From an uncultured Clostridia bacterium (GTDB lineage: Bacteria > Bacillota > Clostridia > TANB77 > CAG-508): a stretch of 31,729 nt of DNA. The notes below the pieces were generated by a model. It saw only the letters and a program-made list of their open reading frames with translations. It had not been told where the DNA came from and did no database searches. A program made the translations under genes and the position numbers. The stretch is from assembly GCA_947632745.1 (NCBI GenBank), contig CANRQH010000004.1:1-31729 (forward strand). Direction: 5' to 3'. Numbering within the stretch: position 1 is the first letter of the stretch; each line of letters begins with the position of its first letter. Below, piece by piece: positions 1 to 7,442 of this stretch.

Positions 1-20
1 TAGCAGGAATTACTAATCTA

Positions 21-68
21 TAAAAAAACATTGAAATATCAGGCATTTGCACGCTTGACTTTCAATGT
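21..68 (-). terminator. Intrinsic terminator of the integrase gene
   Basis: Read on the minus strand, a perfect 9-bp stem (60-68 with 28-36, ACATTGAAA/TTTCAATGT) is followed immediately by a run of seven T (positions 28 down to 22). It lies about 45 bases beyond the integrase stop. The loop is long (23 nt), so the fold is plausible rather than certain. Confidence 0.6.
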
Positions 69-70
69 TT

Positions 71-113
71 GTTATTAGTTTGTTATTAACTAGATAGGTT
101 TTAATAGGTTTTA
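71..113. repeat. Short direct repeats beside the integrase stop, possible attachment-site arm
   Basis: Two GTTATTA copies (71-77, 82-88) are spaced 11 bp, one helical turn. They are followed by a perfect tandem 10-bp repeat ATAGGTTTTA (94-103, 104-113) that runs into the integrase stop codon. Such repeats beside the 3' end of int are where integrase arm sites and attL usually lie. No core duplication can be checked because the other prophage end is absent. Confidence 0.4.
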
Positions 114-1361
114 CGAGGTTTTTCTTTCGGTATTTAGTACATATATTTTACCTACTTTGAATGTTACTAATTTTATTGCTTCATATTTTTCTTCTATTGA
201 AACATGATTATAAACATCATCTCCAGTATTTCCGTTTTTGTGGCCAATAATAGAATTTATTATTGTAGGTTTTACATTTAGTCTTTGTAGTTCTGTTTCT
301 AGGCCGTGCCTTCCGCAATGAGCGGTCTTTCCTTTTATAAATTCATGTTTTTTTACAAACTCTCGATAAAAATTATTATAATCTCCATAAAATACTCTTT
401 TGCCATTTGCTTTCATAAATAAAAATTCATTGTCCGGATTGTAATATTTTTCAAATATAGGTTTTACCAAAGGATGAATTGGGATCTCTCTGTTAATTCC
501 ATTTTTTGTTTTTAATCCACCCACAAAGTAGTTTTTACTTAAATATATATTTTTGGTGTATATAAAAAATATTTCTTCAGCTCTGCATCCAGTATAATTT
601 GCTAATAAAAGTATATTCCTAACTAATTCTTCTTTTTCATCTTCCGCTTCAATATTCCACAAATATTCTATTTGCTCATAAGTGAAAGGCTTTCTTGTTG
701 ATTGGCTGCTCATTTTTGTTCTTGTTATATACTGTGCATAGTTTTTATCAATAATATCTTCCTGGAATGCATATTTGTCCATATTTTTATATAATTGCAC
801 CATCTGCTTGACAGCACTAGGTGTTTTTTTAGATTCTTTTATAAAAATTTGAAAATCTGATGTTTTTAATTCTCTATATATTCTGTCATATAAACCTTTA
901 GAATTGTGATAAGCAGTAAGCATATTTCTTGAATTATTGTAAGCATATTTCCCATCTGGTTTTATGTGCTCTTCTAATTCTTTTTTGATTTCTTCTTTAT
1001 TAGGAAACAGCATCTTCTCCATTTCTTCAAAAACCTGTTTGAAAGTATAGTTCCTTTTATTTTTTCTATGTATAGAAGATTTTATACTTTCGACCGGAAC
1101 TAATTGATATGGTGTTTTTGGAAAGAAAACTATACGATCGTACTTTTCTTTTTTCACTTTTAGAGCATAAGGTGCTTTGTGATAATTCTCTAAACATACT
1201 ATTGCATCTAATTTTTCTTCAAATGTATCTATATCATAATATATAGGAGTTCCTTTTTCATCCTTTCCAATTAATATTCTAGCGGCCCAGGGTTTGTATC
1301 TTCCTTTACCTAAAAATGCTGCTGTTCCAAATCCATTTTTTCTTCTATTAAATTGATCCAT
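111..1361 (-). CDS. int: Tyrosine recombinase, phage integrase
   Basis: The 416-residue protein catalyses site-specific integration of the phage. Residues 10-60 resemble the AP2-like DNA-binding domain of Firmicute integrases (KPWAARI followed by a Gly-rich turn and YYDIDTFEEK). A core-binding SAM-like domain follows (about 105-210), then the catalytic domain with R260 (TGCRAEEI), K284, H348-x-x-R351, H374 (IIGHK) and nucleophile Y384. All active-site residues are present. The start at 1361 is chosen over an upstream one because GGAGG lies 7 nt before it. It is transcribed leftward and ends near the window edge, the usual place for an integrase next to attL. Confidence 0.95.
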   Translation of the reverse strand: MDQFNRRKNGFGTAAFLGKGRYKPWAARILIGKDEKGTPIYYDIDTFEEKLDAIVCLENYHKAPYALKVKKEKYDRIVFFPKTPYQLVPVESIKSSIHRKNKRNYTFKQVFEEMEKMLFPNKEEIKKELEEHIKPDGKYAYNNSRNMLTAYHNSKGLYDRIYRELKTSDFQIFIKESKKTPSAVKQMVQLYKNMDKYAFQEDIIDKNYAQYITRTKMSSQSTRKPFTYEQIEYLWNIEAEDEKEELVRNILLLANYTGCRAEEIFFIYTKNIYLSKNYFVGGLKTKNGINREIPIHPLVKPIFEKYYNPDNEFLFMKANGKRVFYGDYNNFYREFVKKHEFIKGKTAHCGRHGLETELQRLNVKPTIINSIIGHKNGNTGDDVYNHVSIEEKYEAIKLVTFKVGKIYVLNTERKTS

Positions 1362-1430
1362 AAAAAACCTCCATTTTTTTATCAATATCACTTGAAAAAT
1401 GAAGGCATTTTGTATATAATACAAATGTAT

Positions 1431-1445
1431 TCACTTCCCGAGTGA
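1431..1445 (-). promoter_or_regulatory. Hairpin in the integrase 5' leader
   Basis: TCACT-TCCCG-AGTGA forms a small perfect stem-loop about 70 nt upstream of the integrase start. It could affect leader stability or mark a protein-binding site. No function can be assigned from sequence. Confidence 0.3.
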
Positions 1446-1454
1446 GTACGCTTT

Positions 1455-1506
1455 GGAAATAATGTGTTGTGCTGCGAAACTCAATTACATTATTTCCGCT
1501 TTTTTT
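1455..1506 (+). terminator. Inverted repeat with T-run, rightward terminator-like
   Basis: A perfect 11-bp inverted repeat GGAAATAATGT (1455-1465) / ACATTATTTCC (1487-1497) is followed on the plus strand by GC and seven T (1500-1506). It faces against the direction of the two flanking leftward genes, so it would stop rightward (antisense) transcripts. On the minus strand there is no T-run. It could instead be a binding site or the 3' end of an unseen small RNA. Confidence 0.4.
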
Positions 1507-1883
1507 ATTTTATATCAGTAATCTTTTGTATTATATTATTATTTCTGTATAAATCTTTATCTGCGTATCTTATAGAATAAATATTGTTATCTTTTAAGTA
1601 CATTACAGCATTATAATTTGGTGCTTTTATCCTAAAACCTAAAGTATTATCTCCGATCAAGAGAATCAAGTGAATCATCTCTTACAATATCATAATTCTT
1701 GAAGCCGCATTCTGTAAGTACAGCTAGTGTAGATTTTATATTGTCGGCCGACATATAATCTTTTAAGGCTTCATAATTAGAATTAGACTTGTTATTAGTG
1801 TTAGAATTTACAACTAAAATAACAATGCCCACTATAACAATTAGTAAAATACCAGGTAAAATTCCGGTTACTTTGCCAGACAT
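1505..1883 (-). CDS. Small membrane-anchored protein of the lysogeny module, needs +1 shift at a CGG codon
   Basis: The start ATG at 1883 has GGAGG 7 nt upstream and lies 1 nt after the repressor stop, so the two are translationally linked. Residues about 8-27 are one hydrophobic segment (ILPGILLIVIVGIVILVV), and the rest is polar. In the zero frame the protein ends after 78 residues, with CGG AGA TAA at 1655-1647. Skipping the C at 1655 gives Gly77 and 48 more residues of coherent sequence (DNTLGFRIKAPNYNAV, then a Tyr/Asp-rich stretch), ending at TAA 1505, for 125 residues in all. Genes in this position often encode superinfection-exclusion or immunity proteins, but no family is recognised. 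The shift is one of seven of the same kind in the window. Confidence 0.65.
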
Positions 1884-1884
1884 A

Positions 1885-2745
1885 TTAATCCCTCCTTTTC
1901 TTGAAAGCACTTTTATTTTGCGATAAAACTACTTCTCCAATTATTTTTATTCTTGATAGCTCCAGCTCTTCAAATTTTGAATTCATATAATATAATTTAC
2001 AAGTATTTGCTTCAGAGAATATTTTTGCTATATCATAATAAGAATTATCTATTTGCAATAAATATGTTTGGCCATCGATAATTTTATTTTGTAATTCTAT
2101 AACAGCTATATCTCCTTGATCAAGTAGAGGGAGCATTTTATCATTTGGTGCTTTTACTGCTATATATTCATCTGTAGTATATTCAAAAGGGAAGAAACCT
2201 ATTTTTATCATTGTATTATTAGAAACAGAGTATAGAGGTATCCCTTTATTACCACCCATAATAACTATATCTTTTATATTCTTATCTATTTTTTCTAAAA
2301 TAGTAAATAGGGCTTTGGTTTTATTATTGATTCCATAATTTGCTTCAATATAATTACTAAGCTGCTTCAAAACAGGAGCATCATTTTCATTTTGCTTTAT
2401 AAGTATTTCGAATATATATTCATTATTTATATTAGGTATATGAAGTGAATTGATTTCTTTTTCATAATCTTTGCAAATGTTATGTGCAATAATTTCTCTG
2501 GATGAAGTATTTGAGTCAAGATATCCACAAATTTGCATTAGTTCATCATAAGTTGTTACTCCATTAGATGCTTCAGCAAGTTTCTCTAATACTTTAGGAG
2601 TAGGAGGAGAGGGAAATCTCATATTTATATATTTAGATAAATAACTTCTACTACATTTTTCTATGTTATTGGCCAATAAAGATATGTTACCATATTGGTC
2701 CGCAATTTTTTTTAATATGATACTAAATTTTTCTTTTTCAAACAC
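1885..2745 (-). CDS. Lysogeny repressor, HTH plus S24/LexA-like C-terminal domain without catalytic Ser
   Basis: This 286-residue protein has an N-terminal helix-turn-helix (about residues 5-60, with YGNISLLANNIEKCSRSYLSKYI) and a C-terminal S24 peptidase-like fold (about 190-280). The start is GTG at 2745, with AGGAGG 9 nt upstream; reading further back would cross its own promoter. In LexA/CI proteins the nucleophile lies in a G-D-S-M motif. Here the matching stretch is NDKMLP, with Lys203 where Ser is expected. The second catalytic residue, a Lys in YYDIAK (about 241), is kept. Self-cleavage is therefore unlikely, and induction may work by another route. It is divergent from the Cro-like gene, with operators between them. 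Confidence 0.85.
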   Translation of the reverse strand: MFEKEKFSIILKKIADQYGNISLLANNIEKCSRSYLSKYINMRFPSPPTPKVLEKLAEASNGVTTYDELMQICGYLDSNTSSREIIAHNICKDYEKEINSLHIPNINNEYIFEILIKQNENDAPVLKQLSNYIEANYGINNKTKALFTILEKIDKNIKDIVIMGGNKGIPLYSVSNNTMIKIGFFPFEYTTDEYIAVKAPNDKMLPLLDQGDIAVIELQNKIIDGQTYLLQIDNSYYDIAKIFSEANTCKLYYMNSKFEELELSRIKIIGEVVLSQNKSAFKKRRD

Positions 2746-2767
2746 GACCGAAAACCTCCTTGCCTCT

Positions 2768-2796
2768 ATTATATAACGGGGTGGAAAAAAAATCAA
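2768..2796 (-). promoter_or_regulatory. Repressor-maintenance promoter
   Basis: On the minus strand, TTGATT (2796-2791), a 17-bp spacer and a perfect TATAAT (2773-2768) lie just upstream of the repressor ribosome-binding site. The -35 overlaps an operator-like GTGG-A8-TCAAC sequence, so autoregulation is likely. Confidence 0.8.
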
Positions 2797-2879
2797 CAAA
2801 AAATGTGAAAAAAAAATACAAAACCTATTGACATTATATTCTGATAAGTATATAATGCAAGTGTGAAAAAAAAGCACAC
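2780..2879. promoter_or_regulatory. Intergenic operator region with repeated GTGTG-A8-CACAC sites
   Basis: Three related A-tract palindromes lie here. The most symmetrical is GTGTG-A8-G-CACAC at 2861-2879, just downstream of the early -10. TGTG-A9-TACA lies at 2804-2820, and a weaker GTGG-A8-TCAAC at 2780-2796 overlaps the repressor -35. They resemble the multiple operators of a CI/Cro switch. A further copy lies at 3126-3148. Confidence 0.65.
2828..2856 (+). promoter_or_regulatory. Early rightward promoter (PR-like)
   Basis: A full-consensus promoter: TTGACA at 2828-2833, a 17-bp spacer and TATAAT at 2851-2856. Transcription would start near 2863, inside the symmetrical operator, so bound repressor would block it. 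It drives the Cro-like gene and the long early operon. Confidence 0.9.
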
Positions 2880-2898
2880 ATAAGAAAGGAGAGGTTTT

Positions 2899-3114
2899 AT
2901 GGAAGCAAAGATAGATAAAGTTAAGGAACTGATAAGGGATAAGTTCCACGACAATACTTCGTACTTTGCAAATGAGATTGGCGTCAACAGAGAATATGTA
3001 AGTGCAATATTAAACGGAAGAAAAAATGAAAATAGTCCAAAGTTCTGTAATGCACTAATTGCATATTGTGAAAAGAACGATCTTGATTACAAAGACTATG
3101 TACAAATTAACTAA
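2899..3114 (+). CDS. Cro-like HTH regulator
   Basis: A 71-residue protein with one helix-turn-helix: YFANEIGVNREYVSAILNGR, about residues 22-41, a typical recognition-helix pattern. It is the first gene of the rightward operon and diverges from the repressor, the classical Cro position. AAAGGAGAGG lies just upstream of the start. It probably binds the same GTGTG...CACAC operators. Its role as Cro is inferred from position and size. Confidence 0.8.
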   Translation: MEAKIDKVKELIRDKFHDNTSYFANEIGVNREYVSAILNGRKNENSPKFCNALIAYCEKNDLDYKDYVQIN

Positions 3115-3125
3115 TTTTTTTTAAC

Positions 3126-3148
3126 GCAAGTGTGAAAAAAAAACACAA
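3126..3148. promoter_or_regulatory. Second downstream copy of the operator-like repeat
   Basis: GCAAGTGTG-A8 (3126-3142) repeats exactly the 17 bases at 2857-2873 and is again followed by CACA. It lies in the leader between the Cro-like gene and the next gene. No clear promoter accompanies it. It may be a repressor site that acts as a roadblock, or an auxiliary operator. Confidence 0.5.
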
Positions 3149-3166
3149 CACAAGGGGGTTGAAAAA

Positions 3167-3247
3167 ATGAAAAAAATTAAAATCGCAGCACAACACATTA
3201 TTGAAGGAGGAAAAGGTTATGGAAGAAAACGAATTAGAACCGGTTGA
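3167..3247 (+). CDS. Possible 26-residue leader peptide
   Basis: ATG at 3167 with AGGGGG 7 nt upstream opens a basic 26-residue frame (MKKIKIAAQHII...RKRIRTG). It overlaps the start of the next gene in another frame and contains that gene's ribosome-binding site. It could couple translation or be fortuitous. No family is recognised. Confidence 0.3.
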   Translation: MKKIKIAAQHIIEGGKGYGRKRIRTG

Positions 3248-3455
3248 CACTATTACACCATATCAAGCGGGAAAAGTATTACACAAAAATGCTGAAGCAA
3301 TAAGAGCAGGATTAAAGCAAGGGATATTTCCATTTGGAAGTGCAATACCTCCGGAAGAACCAGGAGGCAATTGGAATTACATAATAATCAAAAGCAAATT
3401 TATGGAGTATGCTGGAATCTTAAATAAGAAAGGGGTGAACGAAAATGAAGATTAA
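3219..3455 (+). CDS. Small HTH/excisionase-like DNA-binding protein (putative)
   Basis: The 78-residue protein starts at the ATG at 3219, preceded by GGAGG. ITPYQAGKVLHKNAEAIRAGLKQG resembles the winged-helix opening of excisionase/MerR-like small phage regulators, followed by a wing-like IPPEEPGGNWNYIIIKSKF segment. It is second in the early operon and overlaps the next gene by 11 bp. The DNA-binding role is inferred from this resemblance only. Confidence 0.6.
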   Translation: MEENELEPVDTITPYQAGKVLHKNAEAIRAGLKQGIFPFGSAIPPEEPGGNWNYIIIKSKFMEYAGILNKKGVNENED

Positions 3456-3669
3456 AAACAAAAGGAAGTTTATAGCAAGAACACTAGAATTAATAGTTTT
3501 TATAGCAACTTTAATTCTAACGCCATTAGCAATAAATTATGCAAATACTTTAAGAGGACATAAGGCGTTTGGCGGAGAGTATTTGGTTCCTGTGTTTGGA
3601 TTGCTAATTATTTTAGTAATAGAAACAATTTATGAAGAAAGCCAAAATAAGAAGAATAGGAGGAAATAA
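3445..3669 (+). CDS. Small two-helix membrane protein
   Basis: A 74-residue protein with a basic N-terminus (MKIKNKRKF), a first hydrophobic segment about residues 12-31 (LELIVFIATLILTPLAI), a second about 47-62 (LVPVFGLLIILVIETI) and a Lys/Arg-rich tail. It is predicted to span the membrane twice with both ends inside. The family is not recognised. It sits in the early operon with overlapping start and stop signals. Confidence 0.6.
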   Translation: MKIKNKRKFIARTLELIVFIATLILTPLAINYANTLRGHKAFGGEYLVPVFGLLIILVIETIYEESQNKKNRRK

Positions 3670-3671
3670 TA

Positions 3672-3947
3672 ATGGAAGATGAAAGATGTGACGAAGAATC
3701 AGTAGTATTTAATGCAAGGGTAAACGAAGATGAAATGATAATTGCTATTGAAGAATACGAAAATTTAAAAAAGGAAATAGAGTATTTGAAAAGTAAAGAT
3801 GATGAACAATTTAATTTAAGACAAAGAATAAGAGATGAAAATATGGCTCTAAAAGAAGAAAATGCAACATTGCAAAAAGAAAATACAACATTAAGAAGAG
3901 GAATAATTAAATTCGTAAAACTAATAGGAGGATTAACAAGTGATTAA
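3672..3947 (+). CDS. Acidic coiled-coil protein of unknown function
   Basis: A 91-residue protein. Residues about 25-78 form a heptad-rich coiled coil (YENLKKEIEYLKSK, then LKEENATLQKENTTL), followed by a short hydrophobic end (IIKFVKLIGGL). AGGAGG lies upstream. Small phage proteins of this layout are common in early operons, but no function can be named. Confidence 0.6.
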   Translation: MEDERCDEESVVFNARVNEDEMIIAIEEYENLKKEIEYLKSKDDEQFNLRQRIRDENMALKEENATLQKENTTLRRGIIKFVKLIGGLTSD

Positions 3948-4071
3948 ATATTATCAAGAATTATTAAATGAATGTATAGATCTATCAGAATGGATACAAA
4001 AACATCAACAAATGTTATCAACATTGGAAACAATGAAGTATAAATTAAAAAAATTGAAAGGAGGATTATAA
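3940..4071 (+). CDS. 43-residue hypothetical protein
   Basis: It begins at GTG 3940, inside the end of the upstream gene, with AGGAGG 8 nt before the start. It encodes an amphipathic, probably helical protein (MIKYYQELLNECIDLSEWIQ...). It ends 1 nt before the next start and carries that gene's GGAGG. Tight packing supports it as a real gene. The function is unknown. Confidence 0.55.
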   Translation: MIKYYQELLNECIDLSEWIQKHQQMLSTLETMKYKLKKLKGGL

Positions 4072-4072
4072 A

Positions 4073-4372
4073 ATGCCAGGAAAGCATAGTCAAGAAGCAT
4101 TAGAAATAAAGGCACTAAAAGAAATTATAGAACGCAAGGATCGAGAAATTAAAGACATAAAGACAGAGTGTGCTGAGCATTTTAAGAGAATAAAGGACCT
4201 GTGTTTTATAAATAACTATGGAGATAAATATTTGAGTTTAAGAAAAATACACGAAATAGCATCAGATAATTTTTCTGCATTAGTTAAAGACATGGTTATT
4301 ACAGAACAACAAGAGCCACAGGAAATGGCAAAAATAATAGAACTACCAACTACCCGCAAAAGTAATAAATAG
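4073..4372 (+). CDS. Hypothetical helical protein
   Basis: A 99-residue, charge-rich protein, mostly helical in character (EALEIKALKEIIERKDREIK). Its ribosome-binding site overlaps the end of the preceding gene. No family is recognised. Confidence 0.55.
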   Translation: MPGKHSQEALEIKALKEIIERKDREIKDIKTECAEHFKRIKDLCFINNYGDKYLSLRKIHEIASDNFSALVKDMVITEQQEPQEMAKIIELPTTRKSNK

Positions 4373-4380
4373 TTCTATAA

Positions 4381-4400
4381 AAACATTTATATAAGTGTTT
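4381..4400 (+). terminator. Weak hairpin in an 80-bp gap
   Basis: AAACATTT-ATAT-AAGTGTTT forms an 8-bp stem with one wobble, followed only by CTTTG. It lies in one of the few gaps of the early operon. It may be a processing or partial-termination site; the missing T-run makes true termination doubtful. Confidence 0.3.
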
Positions 4401-4451
4401 CTTTGAGTATTGTAGCACAGATATTTAAAGAAATCAAGAGAGGAGTTAAAA

Positions 4452-5156
4452 ATGGCCGGAAGATTAGATTATCAAGAAAGAAAACAAAAAAGAATACAAC
4501 ATTATCAAGAAAAATCAGATAAAAATAAGCAAGCAGCAGAGGAAAGAATGGCAGCCGGAAGCAAAATAGTAAGTGCAATAAATGGACAGCCATTACTTAT
4601 AGGGCATCACTCTGAAAAAAGACATAGAGCAGACCTTAAAAGAATGGATAACCATTTTAGAAAAGCAAACGAATTACAAGAAAAAAGCGACTATTATGAA
4701 AGTAAAGCAGAATCAGCACAAAATAATAGTGCAATAAGTTCTGATGATCCGGAAGCAATACAAAAATTAGAAGAACAATTACACGCTTTGGAAAAACTTA
4801 GAGAAGATACAAAGAAGGTAGAACATACATCGTATGAACTAAATTATATATCTGCCGATATAAGAAGAATAAAAGCAAGAATAAAAGAACTTAAGGAACT
4901 AGACCAAATCGAATTTAAGAGCATCATTATAAAAAATGGCAAGATTATACATAACAAAGAAAAAAATAGGCTTCAAATATTATTTGATGAAATACCGGAA
5001 GAAACAGTAAGAGACAAAATGAAACAAAATGGTTTCAAATGGGCCAGGACAGATAAGGCTTGGCAAAGGCTATTTAATACAAATGCAATAAGAGCAATTA
5101 AAAGGCTCATTAACGAAGGTGTACTGGAGGTGGTAGAAGATGAAAAAATGTCCTAA
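4452..5156 (+). CDS. DUF3560 family protein
   Basis: A 234-residue protein. The N-terminal half carries the hallmark of DUF3560 proteins: repeated basic heptads, then a GHHSEKRHRADLKRM block at about residues 51-65. A long coiled coil (about 70-150) and a C-terminal module (KMKQNGFKWARTDKAWQRLF, about 195-214) follow; the latter is also seen in other phage and plasmid proteins. The biochemical role of the family is unknown to me. It overlaps the zinc-ribbon gene by 17 bp. Confidence 0.75.
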   Translation: MAGRLDYQERKQKRIQHYQEKSDKNKQAAEERMAAGSKIVSAINGQPLLIGHHSEKRHRADLKRMDNHFRKANELQEKSDYYESKAESAQNNSAISSDDPEAIQKLEEQLHALEKLREDTKKVEHTSYELNYISADIRRIKARIKELKELDQIEFKSIIIKNGKIIHNKEKNRLQILFDEIPEETVRDKMKQNGFKWARTDKAWQRLFNTNAIRAIKRLINEGVLEVVEDEKMS

Positions 5157-5302
5157 ATGCCGGCGGACCATTAGGAGCTAGACCAGCTTTAAGTCGTAGA
5201 GATAATAAAACCGATATATGTTCAAATTGCGGATTAAAAGAAGCAATGGAAGATGCAGAAAAAATATTTAAGAAAAGAAGGGAGAAAATAAATGGAGATT
5301 AG
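5140..5302 (+). CDS. Two-CxxC zinc-ribbon protein, needs +1 shift at a CGG codon
   Basis: The zero frame from ATG 5140 gives MKKCPKC, then CGG CGG ACC ATT AGG AGC TAG. Skipping the C at 5161 gives CPKCGGPLGARPAL, then SRRDNKTDICSNCGLKEA, a typical 53-residue phage zinc ribbon with CxxC pairs at 4-7 and about 26-29. It ends at TAG 5302, overlapping the next gene. The unshifted 12-residue product would have only one half of the zinc site. The two CGG triplets in tandem make this site unusual among the seven. Confidence 0.75.
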
Positions 5303-7229
5303 AATATCAGATCTAAAATTAAAAAATTTCAAAGGAATAAAAAATTTAGAAATTAACTTTGACTGCAAAAATACGAATATATATGGAGCAAACGCAACAG
5401 GAAAAACAACTATATTTGATGCATTCAAATGGTTATTTTTTGACAAAGATAGCAGCGACAGAAAAGATTTTAATATAAAAACATTAGATAAAGAAAATAA
5501 ACCAATACATTATTTAGAACATGAAGTAGAGGCAACTTTAGTAATAGATGGAATTGATATGATTTTTAGAAAAATGTTCAAAGAAAAGTGGGTTAAGAAA
5601 AGGGGACAAGCAGAGCAAGAGTTTGCAGGACACGAAACTAGTTACTGGATAGATGAAGTTCCTATAAAGAAAAAGGATTATGAGGAAAAAATCAATAGCA
5701 TAATACCAGAAAGTTTATTCAAACTTATAACGGATCCATCATTTTTCAATAATCAAATGAAATGGCAAGAAAGAAGAGAACTACTAACTAATATATCCGG
5801 AGAATCAATTACTGATGAAGATATCTTAAACGCAAATGAAGAATTTGAAAGCCTAAAACAAAAACTAGAAGGTAGAAGTATAGAAGATTATAAAAAGGTA
5901 GTACAGGAAAAAATAAAAAACTTAAATAAGCAAAAAGAGGCAATACCAATAAGAATAGATGAACTTACTAATACCTTAATAACAGAGCATAACATAGACT
6001 ATAACAAACTTGAAAAAGAAAAAGAAGAATGCAATACATATTTGCAGCAAATTGAGTCAGAAATGACAGATGTTCAAGCAAGGGCACAAGAAAATATAAA
6101 AAAAGCAGATATGTTAGCTGTGGCCAAAAATGAATTGCATAATTTACAATTCAAACTAGAAGTAGAGCATAGTAAAAAATACACTACTGATGCAGTAAAC
6201 CTAAATAATGAAAAGACATTATTAGAGTCTAAAATAAGAAATAAAAAACAAGAGTATGAAGAAAGAAATCTAAAAATAGACCAGGACCAAAAAAGAAAGC
6301 AAGAACTTTATAAAAAATGGGATGAGGTTTGTAATGCTAAATTAGAAATTGTGCCTAATTCACTTATATGCCCTACTTGTAAAAGAGAATATAATGCGGA
6401 AAAACAAGATGAAATAATAAAACAATTGGAAGATAACTTTAATGCTCACAAAAAAAGTGAACAAGATGCTATAAATAGTGAAGGAAAGACTATAAATGAA
6501 AGAATCCAGGAAAATACTGCAGCAAAGGATATGCTAGAAAATGAAATACAAGGTTTGGAAAATGAACTAAACAAAGTAGCAATAAAACTAACTGATATAG
6601 AAAAGCAGCAGGAAGAATCAAAAGAATTTGATGTCACATCTTTGCCAGAGTATAAGGAAAAATTAAAGCAAGTCGATGAGTTAGAAGAAATAGTTGGAAA
6701 ACTTGCTAAAGAAGATACAACGGAATTGCAAAATAAAAAAGCAAGTTTAGTAGAAAAAATCAATAGCATAGATAAGCAGTTAAATGAAAAGTTGATCCAG
6801 GAAAAAACAAAATCTCGTATTGAGGAGCTAGAAAAAGAGGAAGAAGAATTATCAATTGCAATACAAGAATTAGAAGGACAACAATATCAAATAGAACAAT
6901 TTACAAAAGCAAAAGTAGAACTTTTAGAAAAATCTATAAATGACAAATTTCAAGTAGTAAAATTTAGGCTCTTTGATGTTCAAATAAATGGTGGACTCGT
7001 AGAGTGTTGCGACACACTTGTGAATGGCGTCCCATACGCAGATGTAAATAATGCACATAAAATTTTAGCAGGACTAGACATCATAAATACATTGATAAAG
7101 TTTTATGATACTTCAGCACCTATATTTATAGACAACCGAGAATCTATCAATGAACTTTACGATATAAATACGCAAATTATTAGTTTAATAGTAACAACTG
7201 ATACTACTTTAAGAATTGAGGCGATGTAA
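5292..7229 (+). CDS. SbcC/Rad50-like AAA ATPase with zinc hook
   Basis: The 645-residue protein starts with a RecF/SMC-type N-terminal half: FKGIKNLEI and Walker A GANATGKTT at about 34-42. Long coiled coils follow (about 190-345 and 385-560), with a CPTC zinc hook at about 357-360 between them. The C-terminal half ends with APIFIDNRESI, the Walker B region. It is shorter than cellular SbcC. Such ATPases are common next to recT in Firmicute phages, where they are thought to help recombination or end processing. No SbcD nuclease is adjacent. Confidence 0.85.
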   Translation: MEIRISDLKLKNFKGIKNLEINFDCKNTNIYGANATGKTTIFDAFKWLFFDKDSSDRKDFNIKTLDKENKPIHYLEHEVEATLVIDGIDMIFRKMFKEKWVKKRGQAEQEFAGHETSYWIDEVPIKKKDYEEKINSIIPESLFKLITDPSFFNNQMKWQERRELLTNISGESITDEDILNANEEFESLKQKLEGRSIEDYKKVVQEKIKNLNKQKEAIPIRIDELTNTLITEHNIDYNKLEKEKEECNTYLQQIESEMTDVQARAQENIKKADMLAVAKNELHNLQFKLEVEHSKKYTTDAVNLNNEKTLLESKIRNKKQEYEERNLKIDQDQKRKQELYKKWDEVCNAKLEIVPNSLICPTCKREYNAEKQDEIIKQLEDNFNAHKKSEQDAINSEGKTINERIQENTAAKDMLENEIQGLENELNKVAIKLTDIEKQQEESKEFDVTSLPEYKEKLKQVDELEEIVGKLAKEDTTELQNKKASLVEKINSIDKQLNEKLIQEKTKSRIEELEKEEEELSIAIQELEGQQYQIEQFTKAKVELLEKSINDKFQVVKFRLFDVQINGGLVECCDTLVNGVPYADVNNAHKILAGLDIINTLIKFYDTSAPIFIDNRESINELYDINTQIISLIVTTDTTLRIEAM

Positions 7230-7442
7230 ATGAAACCAAGAATAATACTTAAATTTAAGAAAAATGACGATGGAATAACAGTTGAAACGAATGATGCAAA
7301 AACAATTGATTTACTAATGGGAATGGCCGAAACAATTCAAATGCTAATGGATGGCACAGGCGAAAAAAGAGAAAAAATTATTAGTGATATAAATATCATT
7401 TTAGATGTATTAGAAAAAGAAAAGGAGGAAAAAAATGAATAA
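7230..7442 (+). CDS. Hypothetical protein between the ATPase and spoVS
   Basis: A 70-residue acidic protein that starts directly after the ATPase stop and overlaps spoVS by 8 bp. A short beta-rich beginning (RIILKFKK) is followed by a helical remainder. No family is recognised. Its tight coupling suggests it is co-translated with its neighbours. Confidence 0.55.
   Translation: MKPRIILKFKKNDDGITVETNDAKTIDLLMGMAETIQMLMDGTGEKREKIISDINIILDVLEKEKEEKNE

Noticed and set aside
6446..6769. Long minus-strand open frames opposite the early genes
   Set aside because: They are low-complexity mirror frames of coiled-coil coding sequence, without ribosome-binding sites or recognisable domains.
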